DNA of 64,000 nt from Streptomyces sp. Tue6028 (GTDB lineage Bacteria > Actinomycetota > Actinomycetes > Streptomycetales > Streptomycetaceae), in NCBI RefSeq assembly GCF_002300165.1, contig NZ_MLCE01000017.1, positions 1 to 64,000 of the forward strand, written 5' to 3'. The notes below the pieces were generated by a model. That model did not search any database and had not been told where the DNA came from. It saw only the letters and a list, made by a program, of their open reading frames with translations. Below, piece by piece: positions 43,182 to 50,475 of the stretch (position 1 is the stretch's first letter; every line of letters begins with the position of its first letter). The position numbers and the translations under genes were made by a program.

Positions 43182-44546
43182 TCAGCCGCCCGCCCTGCGT
43201 CCCGGCAGGAACGTGAAGACCGCTCCGCCCAGCAGGACGACCGTCCCGGCGACCAGGCCGAGGGCCTTGAGCGCCCCGTGGCTGTCGGAGCCGGTCTCCG
43301 CGAGACCTTCGCCGGACGCCGTGCCGCCGGAGCCCGAGGCGGCGGAACCGCCGCCCGAGGCCCCGCTCGCCTGCTCCGTGGTGTCCAGGGTCAGCGAGAC
43401 CTCGGACTTCGTCGGGGTGCAGGTCGTCGTCGTACCGAGCGCCTTCACCGTCAGCACGCCCGGGGAGAGGGTGGAGCTGCCGCTCGCGCCCGGCTTGTAG
43501 GTGCCGGTGAGGTCGGGGATCTCGATCGGGTCGCCCGACTTGATCGCCTTGGCGTTGGTCGGCCCCTCGACGTGCACGGTGCCCTTGTCCGACCCGCCCA
43601 GGACCACCTCCATCGACGGCTTGACCGAGTCGGCGGGGATGTCGGCGGGGCTGTCCATCACGGACTTCTTGAACTGCACGGTGAGGTCGAAACTCCCGCC
43701 GTCCTTCTTGGCGTTGATCTGCACGGGAGAGGTGGCGTTCTTGTCTCCGATGGGCGTCTTGCACGCGTAGGGGACGGAGACCTCCTTGCCCGTGAAGTCC
43801 GACTGGCCGCCGCCGTCACCGCCGGTGGTGGATCCGCCGGTGTCGCTGCCGTCGCTCTCACTGGCGCTCGGGGACGGGGTCGCCGAGCCGGTGGGCAGTG
43901 TGGGCAGCCCGGTCGGGAGGGTCGGCGTCACCGTGGGCAGACCGCCCGTCGTGCCGCCCGTGTCTCCCCCGCTTCCCGTCACCTTGATGGTCGCCGCCGG
44001 TTTCACCGTCTCCTTCGGCGTGCACTTCGTGTCGGTGGACAGCGGCTTGCTGACGTTGATGTTGTACGCGTCCGGGGTCAGCGTGACGTCTCCGGCCGCG
44101 GTGAGTTTCAGCTTGCCGGTCATGTCGGACAGCTTCATGTCGCTGTTCTTGGGGATCGCCGGGTTGGACCGCGGCCCCTCCATCGCGATGTCGGCGGTCT
44201 GCGCGCCGGCCGCCTTCAGCGTGCCCGTCGGCTTGACCGTGTCCTTGTCGAGGTCGAGGACGTCGGGATTCTTGGAGGCCGCCTGGACGAACTTCCAGGT
44301 GATGGTGACCTCGTCGCCGACCTTCGCCTCTGCGGGCGCGGTGACCTCGACCTTCGTGGTGCCCTCGACCGGGGGCAGCCCGGAGATCGAGGGCGGGATG
44401 CACTCGGTCTTGTACGACACCTCGGCGGCCTGCGCCGGGGCCGCGGCCACACCCAGCAGGATGCCCGCGCCGCCGAGCATCAGCGCGACCCCGGCCGCGC
44501 TCACTCTCCGCCCCGGTCCCGGTGCCACTCTCCGTTGCTCGCTCAC
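43182..44546 (-). CDS. LAETG sortase-anchored surface protein with two tandem repeat domains
   Basis: 454 residues from GTG 44546. Signal peptide (GVALMLGGAGILLGVAAAPAQA); domain 1 about residues 40-185, a Ser/Thr/Pro/Gly-rich linker about 190-250, domain 2 about 255-395; then LAETG, a hydrophobic helix (LGLVAGTVVLLGGAVFTFL) and a basic tail GRRAGG, a complete sortase signal of the LAxTG type used by Streptomyces class E sortases. Each domain has one N- and one C-terminal Cys (YKTECI...DTKCTP; YACKTPIGDK...TTCTP), likely disulfide-closed; I think this is the DUF6801-type fold. Domain 2 closely matches the LPQTG protein at 46739. GTGA overlap with the upstream gene. Covalently wall-linked; ligand unknown. 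Confidence 0.85.
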   Translation of the reverse strand: MSEQRRVAPGPGRRVSAAGVALMLGGAGILLGVAAAPAQAAEVSYKTECIPPSISGLPPVEGTTKVEVTAPAEAKVGDEVTITWKFVQAASKNPDVLDLDKDTVKPTGTLKAAGAQTADIAMEGPRSNPAIPKNSDMKLSDMTGKLKLTAAGDVTLTPDAYNINVSKPLSTDTKCTPKETVKPAATIKVTGSGGDTGGTTGGLPTVTPTLPTGLPTLPTGSATPSPSASESDGSDTGGSTTGGDGGGQSDFTGKEVSVPYACKTPIGDKNATSPVQINAKKDGGSFDLTVQFKKSVMDSPADIPADSVKPSMEVVLGGSDKGTVHVEGPTNAKAIKSGDPIEIPDLTGTYKPGASGSSTLSPGVLTVKALGTTTTCTPTKSEVSLTLDTTEQASGASGGGSAASGSGGTASGEGLAETGSDSHGALKALGLVAGTVVLLGGAVFTFLPGRRAGG

Positions 44547-45715
44547 GTATGTCCCTTCCTCGTCTGACTCGTCCGAGTCGTCGGGCTGTTGTCCTGCGGT
44601 GCGGAGAGCTGACCGTTCGCCGCGGTTTCCGGACCGTTGTCCGGGGTGAACCACGGCAGGGTCGGGTTCGTGGAGTTCGAGGACGCCGCCGGCGCCGTGC
44701 GCCGCTTCGGTGCCTTCCGGGTCTTCGGTGCCGCCGGCCGCCCGGGGGCCGTGTCGTCGGAGGCCGGGGACAGCGCCGGCCGCGGCAGGCGCAGGACGAG
44801 TCCGGGAAGCCTCGGGACCCGGCGGCGGGCCCGCCCGGTCGACCTGCGCGGCCGTACCCGGTCCACCACGGCCATCCCGGCACGGAACACGGCGGCCGGG
44901 ACGACCAGGCAGAGCAGGATCCAGAAGACGGTCACGCCCCAGGGGCGGCCCACGCCCCACGGCTGCTCGGCGAGCACCTTGCCGCCGTACTTGAGCGAGA
45001 CGCTGTAGTCGCCGTGCGCCCCGGCCGACAGTTCGACCGGGAGCTTGATCTGTGCCTTCCGGCCGGGCGCGATCGTGCCGCGCCACTGCTGCTCCTCCCA
45101 CTGCGGCGCGAACACGCCGTGGGAGGTGCCGACCTGGAAGAGGGGGTTCTTCACGGGGGCGGTGCCGACGTTGCCGACGGTGAAGACGAGGGTGCGCGAG
45201 GGCGGTGAGCCGAACCAGGTGAGCAGGCCGTCGGACCCGTCGAGCCGGGTGTCCGTGAGCACCGACAGGCGCCCGCCGCTCTCCTCCTTCGGCAACGGCT
45301 CGACCGAGTGCCCGGCCACCATGAAGATCGCGTCCGCCTCGGCCTTCTCGCCGGTGACGGTGGCGACGTGCACCACGCACGGGCACGGTTTCGGCGGCTC
45401 GGCGACCGGCAGCCGCTTGCTGAAGTCGCCCTTCGCGTCGGTGGTGACGGCCCGGCCGTCGGCGTTGGCGCAGGAGTTGGTGCCGCCGATCACCCCTCGG
45501 GACGGCACGGACTGACCGCAGATCAGCATCATCAGCAGCGCCTTGGGGCGCCACCCGCTGCCGGTCACGGTGATCGAACCGCCGGTCCCCGCCTGCGAGG
45601 CGGACAGCCGCACGCCCGGCTTCCCGTCGGCGGCCACGGCGGCCGTTCCCACCGCCGGGACCAGGACGAGCGCGAGCGCCGCGCCCAGCGCCGCCATCCG
45701 CACCTTGACGCTCAC
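44543..45715 (-). CDS. Membrane protein with extracellular Ig-like domains and Pro-rich cytoplasmic tail
   Basis: 390 residues from GTG 45715. N-terminal signal segment (MAALGAALALVLVPAVGTAA), then a neocarzinostatin-like Ig fold (LSASQAGTGGSITVTGSGW, with four Cys in CGQ, SCAN and PCPCV), a second beta domain of CARDB/DUF11 type (TLVFTVGNVGTAPVKNPLF, VSLKYGGKVLAEQPWG), one TM (FWILLCLVVPAAVF), and about 95 basic, Pro/Thr-rich residues inside the cell. Overlaps its neighbours on both sides by GTGA. Looks like a membrane anchor or receptor for the adjacent surface proteins (inference); no enzymatic motif. Confidence 0.75.
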   Translation of the reverse strand: MSVKVRMAALGAALALVLVPAVGTAAVAADGKPGVRLSASQAGTGGSITVTGSGWRPKALLMMLICGQSVPSRGVIGGTNSCANADGRAVTTDAKGDFSKRLPVAEPPKPCPCVVHVATVTGEKAEADAIFMVAGHSVEPLPKEESGGRLSVLTDTRLDGSDGLLTWFGSPPSRTLVFTVGNVGTAPVKNPLFQVGTSHGVFAPQWEEQQWRGTIAPGRKAQIKLPVELSAGAHGDYSVSLKYGGKVLAEQPWGVGRPWGVTVFWILLCLVVPAAVFRAGMAVVDRVRPRRSTGRARRRVPRLPGLVLRLPRPALSPASDDTAPGRPAAPKTRKAPKRRTAPAASSNSTNPTLPWFTPDNGPETAANGQLSAPQDNSPTTRTSQTRKGHT

Positions 45716-46704
45716 GACACCGCTCCCGTCAGTTCGACTTCCGCACACGGCTCTTCACTCGCCCCGCCGCGGCCCGTCCCGCCACCGGTGCGGCGCCGTA
45801 CGACGACGAGGGCGCCCACCGCCGCGAGGGCGCCCGCCACCCCGGCCACCGGGCCCCACGGCACGAACCGCACCGACGTGGTCGAGGTGTCGCGTGCGCC
45901 GCCCGCGGCCGTCACGGTCAGCCGGACGTCGACCGAGTCCAGCGCCGGCGGGTCGTGCCACGGCTCGCTGAGCATGACGCGGCGGCCCGGCAGGAGTTCG
46001 ACGGGCAGGGCGCGCGGAGCACGGTCGAGGAGCTCGCCGAGGACGCCTTCGGCATGGACCGCGAGTCTCGGGGCGAGGACGGTGGTGCCGCGGTTGACCA
46101 GCTCGTAGGAGATCCGGTCGTGGCGCACGGTGACGTGCTCGACGGTGAGCGCCGACAGCGTGGGTCCGCCGACGCGCAGGTGGACGCGGACCGCCGAGGA
46201 CCGTCCGCCGGCGCTCGCGACGATCGCGCCGGGATGGTCGCCGGGTGCGGCCCCCGCCGGGACCCTCACGGTGAACGGCACGTCGGCGCGGGTGCGGGCC
46301 GGGACCCGCACCGCCACCGTGCGCACCCCGGCCCGCCGGCCGGCGTGGGCGTCGGCGGCGCGGTCGCCGGTCCCGGTCTCCCGTGCGAAGCCGATCCACG
46401 CGCCGGTGTCCGACGACCTGCTCCGCACGGTGAAGGCGCCGTCCGCGGTGTTGTCGGCGTCCGCGCCGCGCAGCCGTACGGTGAGCGGCTCCGGGCCCGG
46501 GTTCAGCACGGACACCGAGTCCTGGAGCACCGCGCCGGCGGCTCCCTCCGCGTAGACGTAGGGGCGGGCGCCGGCCGGGTCCGCCGTGCTCGTGGACGGC
46601 ACCACGGACCAGCCGTCGGCCCCGAGGGCCGCGGTCGCGGGCGCCGCGACCGACAGCGCCAGGGTCAGGCCCAGCGCACGGGCGGCGAAGAGTGCGTACG
46701 GCAT
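45712..46704 (-). CDS. DUF916-like (WxL peptidoglycan-binding type) membrane protein
   Basis: 330 residues. Signal peptide (LGLTLALSVAAPATA), then GWSVVPSTS, ARPYVYAEGAAGAVLQDSVS and VLNPGPEPLTVRLRGADADN, the typical start of DUF916-like domains found beside WxL proteins in Firmicutes; a second Ig-like domain (VRVHLRVGGPTLSAL... VTAAGG); one TM near the C-terminus (VAGVAGALAAVGALVVV) and a short charged tail. In Firmicutes such proteins attach WxL complexes to the wall or membrane; here WxL partners are replaced by sortase substrates. GTGA overlap with the next gene; 34 bp after the LPQTG gene. Confidence 0.75.
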   Translation of the reverse strand: MPYALFAARALGLTLALSVAAPATAALGADGWSVVPSTSTADPAGARPYVYAEGAAGAVLQDSVSVLNPGPEPLTVRLRGADADNTADGAFTVRSRSSDTGAWIGFARETGTGDRAADAHAGRRAGVRTVAVRVPARTRADVPFTVRVPAGAAPGDHPGAIVASAGGRSSAVRVHLRVGGPTLSALTVEHVTVRHDRISYELVNRGTTVLAPRLAVHAEGVLGELLDRAPRALPVELLPGRRVMLSEPWHDPPALDSVDVRLTVTAAGGARDTSTTSVRFVPWGPVAGVAGALAAVGALVVVRRRTGGGTGRGGASEEPCAEVELTGAVS

Positions 46705-46738
46705 CGGCGGCTCCCTGGGGCTTCGGGCGTGCGAGGCG

Positions 46739-47443
46739 TCAGCGGCGTACCGCCTGATGCCTGCGCGTGAGCCACAGGACGCCGGCCGCCCCCGCGAGCA
46801 GCACCGTGCCGCCGAGGGTGCCGAGGGCGATCGCCGAGTCCTCCGGGCCGGTCTGCGGAAGCTCGCCGCCGGAGTCCGAACCGGCCTGGCTCTGGCTCGA
46901 ACCCGACGAGCCCGAGCCGCCGCCCGCGGCCGTGACGTCGAGGGTCAGGGAGGGCTTGGGGTCGTTCGAGGGGGTGCACGTGGTGGTCGTGCCGAGGGCC
47001 TTGATGGTGAGCACGCCCGCGGTGAAGGTGACCTTGCCGGACTTCTTCGGCGTGTACGTGCCGCTCAAGTCGCTGATCTTGATGGGGGTGTTGGCGGGGA
47101 TCGCCGCCGCGTTGGCGGGCCCGCTCACCGCCACCGTTCCGCTGTCCGCGCCGCCCACCTTGATCACGGCGCTCGGCTTCATCGCGCCCTTGCCCAGCTC
47201 CACCGGGCTGGAGGAGACGCCCTTCTGCCAGGACATCGTGAGCTTGTAGCCGCTGCCGCTCTTGACGCTCTTGATGTCGATCGGCGAGACGGCGCTCTTG
47301 TCGCCGATCGGCGTCTTGCACTGGTAGTTGACGTTCACCACGGCGGCCTGGGCTGCGGGGGCGGCCATCAGCACCGCCGAGCCGGCCAGGGCCGCGGCGG
47401 ACGCGAGCGCGGCGGTTCGTTTCTGGTACGTCCGGTACGACAC
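46739..47443 (-). CDS. LPQTG sortase-anchored surface protein, single domain
   Basis: 234 residues from GTG 47443 (GGAGGG ribosome site). Signal peptide (ALASAAALAGSAVLMAAPAAQA), one domain with YQCKTPIGDKSAVSP at its start and GVLTIKALGTTTTCTP at its end, a Gly/Ser linker, then LPQTG, a hydrophobic helix (IALGTLGGTVLLAGAAGVLWL) and tail TRRHQAVRR. The domain is nearly the same as domain 2 of the LAETG protein, so one arose from the other by duplication. First gene of a four-gene operon. The sortase itself is elsewhere. Likely abundant wall protein; ligand unknown. Confidence 0.88.
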   Translation of the reverse strand: MSYRTYQKRTAALASAAALAGSAVLMAAPAAQAAVVNVNYQCKTPIGDKSAVSPIDIKSVKSGSGYKLTMSWQKGVSSSPVELGKGAMKPSAVIKVGGADSGTVAVSGPANAAAIPANTPIKISDLSGTYTPKKSGKVTFTAGVLTIKALGTTTTCTPSNDPKPSLTLDVTAAGGGSGSSGSSQSQAGSDSGGELPQTGPEDSAIALGTLGGTVLLAGAAGVLWLTRRHQAVRR

Positions 47444-47530
47444 CTCGAAGTCCCTCCGTCGCCGAGATTTCCTGACGGCACATCAGATCGGGCGCTCAAA
47501 GTACGCCCGGGGTCTTGCGGAGGGAAGACA

Positions 47531-47560
47531 AAGTGCGCGCCGGATCTGAGGAGATCCGGC
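47531..47560. terminator. Hairpin between the surface operon and the anti-sigma gene
   Basis: GCGCGCCGGATCT / AGATCCGGCGCGC, 13-bp perfect arms, loop GAGG. It lies upstream of the surface operon promoter and downstream of the minus-strand HATPase gene (stop 47763), so it most likely ends the latter. Confidence 0.65.
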
Positions 47561-47762
47561 GCGCATGCGGCGACGTACGAAGAAGGGTTCGAACCGCCGG
47601 TAACCCCAGTTGCCGGGGCGGGACGGACACGGGGCGGCGGGTGCGCGAGGGCGCGGCGCGCCGTGGGCGGCGGGTGCGCGCGTGCCGGGCGGGGCGCGGC
47701 GTGGCGGATGTGCGCACGCCGGGCGCGCGCCGCACGAGGACCGTACGGCGGTTCCGCGAGGG

Positions 47763-48308
47763 CTACGCGGGCGCCCCGAGCTCCGCCCACACGGTCTTGC
47801 CCGCGACACCCGGGGTCCGCACGACACCCCAGTCGAGGCACAGCCGCTGCACGATGAACATGCCGTGGCCGCCGGGACGGCCGGCGCGGTGCGGGGTGCG
47901 CGGCGCGGGCTGGCCGTTGCCCCGGTCGGAGACCTCGATGCGCAGCACCTTGTTGTCGCAGCTGATCCTGAGTTCGTCCGGACCCTCGGCATGCAGGCAG
48001 GCGTTGGTGACAAGTTCGGAGACGACCAGCAGGACGTCCTCGGCGGCGGCCCGCTGATCGGCGCCCGAGGCGGGCAGCCAGCCCCACGCGTACAGCGCCT
48101 GGCGGGCGAAGTCGCGGGCGAGCGGCACCACGCCGCTCGCGCCGTCGAAGTTCAGCCTGCGGGCCTGGCGGTCGGCGGAGGGGACGGCCGCGACGACCGG
48201 GGGCGCACCGTCTCCGGGCGCCAAGCCGCCCACGGACGCCCCGGAAGCGCCGCCGTCGCCCGACTCCGGGCCGCGGTCGCCCGGCGGGTAAGGCCGGGTG
48301 GTGCTCAT
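47763..48308 (-). CDS. Anti-sigma serine kinase-type ATP-binding protein (RsbW/PrsI-like)
   Basis: 181 residues. About 50 disordered N-terminal residues precede a HATPase_c domain: N-box DVLLVVSELVTNACLHA, G1 IEVSDRGNGQP, G2 RPGGHGMFIVQRLCLDWG. It lacks a phosphoacceptor His, as in RsbW-type switch kinases that bind sigma factors and phosphorylate STAS antagonists on Ser. Neighbours are a STAS protein and a SigB/F/G-type sigma factor, so the three form a partner-switching set; by memory of S. coelicolor this corresponds to PrsI, anti-SigI. Cytoplasmic. ATG start at 48308. Confidence 0.85.
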   Translation of the reverse strand: MSTTRPYPPGDRGPESGDGGASGASVGGLAPGDGAPPVVAAVPSADRQARRLNFDGASGVVPLARDFARQALYAWGWLPASGADQRAAAEDVLLVVSELVTNACLHAEGPDELRISCDNKVLRIEVSDRGNGQPAPRTPHRAGRPGGHGMFIVQRLCLDWGVVRTPGVAGKTVWAELGAPA

Positions 48309-48604
48309 CAGCGCTTCACCTCACCGATTCACCGGTTCACAATTCAAGACTCGGTACGTTTCAGATCTCAGTACGTGCGGATCGAACTTGTGGATCAAAC
48401 ATGCGGACCGACGGCGTGTGCACCGCCGCTCCGCTCCCGCCGCCGGCACATGTGCTGCCGACACGTTCAGGATGTCTCCTGCCCGACCGAACCGTCCGAA
48501 CACCCACTTATTCGGCACGGAACGTGTGACGCGGGTAACGCATCGGTCACTCAGGGGCAACTGGGGCACAACCTCGAGGCGGGAGGGCCTGCGGAACAGG
48601 GCGA
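48309..48604 (-). promoter_or_regulatory. Gap between STAS and HATPase genes
   Basis: 296 bp, with a lower-GC stretch at 48320-48420 immediately upstream of the HATPase gene. It probably carries a promoter for that gene, because the spacing is too long for simple co-translation with the STAS gene. I see no convincing reading frame in it. Confidence 0.4.
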
Positions 48605-48973
48605 TCAGCCGGCGAGGGCGGCTTCGAGCGTCTCGTGGACGGTGAAGACGGCCTCGGCCCCGGTGATCTCGAAGACCCGGGCGACCACGGGCTGCATCGC
48701 CGCCAGATGGACCCCACCGCCCGCGGCCTCGGCCTTCAGCCGGGCACCGAGCAGCACATTGAGTCCGGTCGAATCACAGAACTCAAGGCGTGAGCAGTCG
48801 ACGACCAACCGTGAGTACCCCTTTTCGAGGCACTTCTCGAGTGGCTCACGCAACAATTCGGCCGTGTGGTGATCCAACTCACCCGCGGGAGTCACGACGG
48901 CGCTTGAGCCCTCTTCCCGCACCTCGACAAGAAGCCGGCCCGACTGTGCGCTGCCGACCGTCCCGCGGTCCAT
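48605..48973 (-). CDS. STAS domain anti-sigma factor antagonist
   Basis: 122 residues, a single STAS domain: VTPAGELDHHTAELLREPLE, LVVDCSRLEFCDSTGLNVLLGARL with the phosphorylatable Ser in CDSTGL, and VHLAAMQPVVARVFEITGAE. When unphosphorylated it would sequester the anti-sigma kinase encoded next. It is divergent from the sigma factor gene across a 250-bp region with an inverted repeat. Cytoplasmic. This matches the S. coelicolor SigI module as I recall it (ArsI-like). Confidence 0.88.
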   Translation of the reverse strand: MDRGTVGSAQSGRLLVEVREEGSSAVVTPAGELDHHTAELLREPLEKCLEKGYSRLVVDCSRLEFCDSTGLNVLLGARLKAEAAGGGVHLAAMQPVVARVFEITGAEAVFTVHETLEAALAG

Positions 48974-49075
48974 GCCGTCTCTCTCCCGGGTGTCGTGACT
49001 GCTGAAATCTGCACTTGAACACTACGCCTTCCCTACGACCCCCGACACCCGAACAACCCCCTGAAAATGGACATT

Positions 49076-49100
49076 TCACCGCGAATCATACTTGCGGTGA
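49076..49100. promoter_or_regulatory. Inverted repeat TCACCGC-N11-GCGGTGA in the divergent sigma/antagonist region
   Basis: 7-bp arms at 49076-49082 and 49094-49100 within the AT-richer intergenic region between the STAS gene (-) and the sigma factor gene (+). Symmetry and position fit a regulator site or an overlap of the two promoters. Confidence 0.35.
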
Positions 49101-49223
49101 CCTTGTGAAAGCGGGTAGGGCTAGTAGAGACACGTATTCGACACGGCCGGCTTTGGAGGCGCCGCACACCGCAGTGCACGTATTGGCTTCGGCGGCCATA
49201 TGCCGAGAACGATGGAGGACATC

Positions 49224-50162
49224 ATGTCACCCCGGCTCGACGCATCGCAGACCCAGACGGCGACGTCGACACCTTCTCTGGACCTTCCGGAGCACCTCGA
49301 AAGGACCGGTGGCCCCGATTCGGCCGCCGAAACCCACGAGTTCGACGGTTTCGACGCCCTCGCCGGACTTCCTGAGATCCCCCCGTACGACGAGGTGGGG
49401 CCGGTGGACGCACGGGCTCTGTCCAAGACGCTCTTCCAGCGGCTCGAGTCTCTCGAAGAGGGCACCCACGAGCATGCCTACGTACGCAACACGCTCGTCG
49501 AACTGAACCTCGCGCTGGTGAAGTTCGCCGCCTCCCGCTTCCGCTCGCGCAGCGAGCCGATGGAGGACATCATCCAGGTCGGCACCATCGGCCTGATCAA
49601 GGCGATCGACCGCTTCGAGCTGAGCCGCGGCGTCGAGTTCCCCACGTTCGCCATGCCGACGATCATCGGCGAGATCAAGCGCTTCTTCCGGGACACGTCG
49701 TGGTCCGTGCGGGTGCCGCGCAGGCTGCAGGAACTCCGCCTGGACCTCGCCAAGGCGGGCGACGAACTCGCCCAGCAGCTGGACCGCGCCCCGACCGTCG
49801 GTGAACTCGCCGGACGCCTCGGCATCAGCAACGACGAGGTCGTCGAGGGCATGGCCGCCTCGAACGCGTACACGGCCAGTTCGCTGGACGCCCAGCCCGA
49901 GGAGGACGACTCCGAGGGCGCGCTCGCGGACCGCATCGGCTACGAGGACCACGGCCTCGAAGGCATCGAGTACGTCGAGTCCCTGAAGCCCCTGATCGCC
50001 GAACTCCCGCCGCGCGACCGGAAGATCCTCTCGCTGCGCTTCGTCGCCAACATGACCCAGTCCGAGATCGGCGACGAACTCGGCATCTCCCAGATGCACG
50101 TCTCCCGGCTGCTGTCCCGCACGCTGGTGCGGTTGCGCAAGGGGCTGACCGTCGAGGAATGA
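49224..50162 (+). CDS. RNA polymerase sigma factor, SigB/SigF/SigG (SigI-like) group
   Basis: 312 residues from ATG 49224, which has GGAGG 5 nt upstream; ATGs at 49200 and 49212 are in frame but poorly spaced. About 60 unusual acidic N-terminal residues, then region 2 (LVKFAASRFRSRSEPMEDIIQVGTIGL split across 2.1-2.2; FPTFAMPTIIGEIKRFFRDT), region 3 (VRVPRRLQELRLDLAKA) and region 4 (LPPRDRKILSLRFVANMTQSEIGDELGIS, QMHVSRLLSR). Stress/general sigma of the SigB family; controlled by the divergent STAS and HATPase pair. Symbol left blank, as SigI identity is from memory of gene order. Confidence 0.92.
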   Translation: MSPRLDASQTQTATSTPSLDLPEHLERTGGPDSAAETHEFDGFDALAGLPEIPPYDEVGPVDARALSKTLFQRLESLEEGTHEHAYVRNTLVELNLALVKFAASRFRSRSEPMEDIIQVGTIGLIKAIDRFELSRGVEFPTFAMPTIIGEIKRFFRDTSWSVRVPRRLQELRLDLAKAGDELAQQLDRAPTVGELAGRLGISNDEVVEGMAASNAYTASSLDAQPEEDDSEGALADRIGYEDHGLEGIEYVESLKPLIAELPPRDRKILSLRFVANMTQSEIGDELGISQMHVSRLLSRTLVRLRKGLTVEE

Positions 50163-50475
50163 CCTCCCCCGCCCTCGCCGGGCCGACCGCGTCCCACCGG
50201 TCGGCGTCCGGCTGAGCGGCGTCCGGCCGACCGGCTGTGTCCGGTACCCGATCGCCCGGGTACCGGACACAGCCGGTTCCGGGCCCGCCGCGAGGCCGAC
50301 GTGCCCGCCACCCGGCGCCGCCGGCGACCGCCGCGGTCACGGCTTGGCATCAAGCCGAGTTACCCCCGGAAACCCCTTTTCCCGCCGGATCGCCTCCACC
50401 ACTATGGGCCCCCCATACCCGCCGGTAGGTCAGGGCTCCGGCGGGCGGGCCGAGGGGATGCGAGGAGGCACGGGA
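50163..50475 (+). other. 313-bp gap: terminator, second hairpin, no gene
   Basis: Holds the sigma factor terminator (50230-50277) and a smaller hairpin CGGCTTG-GCAT-CAAGCCG (50340-50357) followed by a pyrimidine-rich, lower-GC stretch (50360-50420) that may be the promoter for the next gene. A GAGGAGG ribosome site at 50461-50467 precedes ATG 50476. Confidence 0.45.
50230..50277 (+). terminator. Strong terminator after the sigma factor gene
   Basis: 20-bp perfect inverted repeat ACCGGCTGTGTCCGGTACCC (50230-50249) with its complement (50258-50277), loop GATCGCCC, 67 nt beyond the stop. Confidence 0.8.

Noticed and set aside
43182..45554. One 790-residue protein covering two surface genes
   Set aside because: The first 330 residues are the wrong frame of the upstream membrane protein. 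The real gene starts at GTG 44546 with a signal peptide and GTGA overlap.
47570..47615. GGGTTCGAACCGCC resembling the T-loop of a tRNA
   Set aside because: The 5-bp T-stem does not pair on either strand, and no acceptor, D or anticodon stems can be placed around it.
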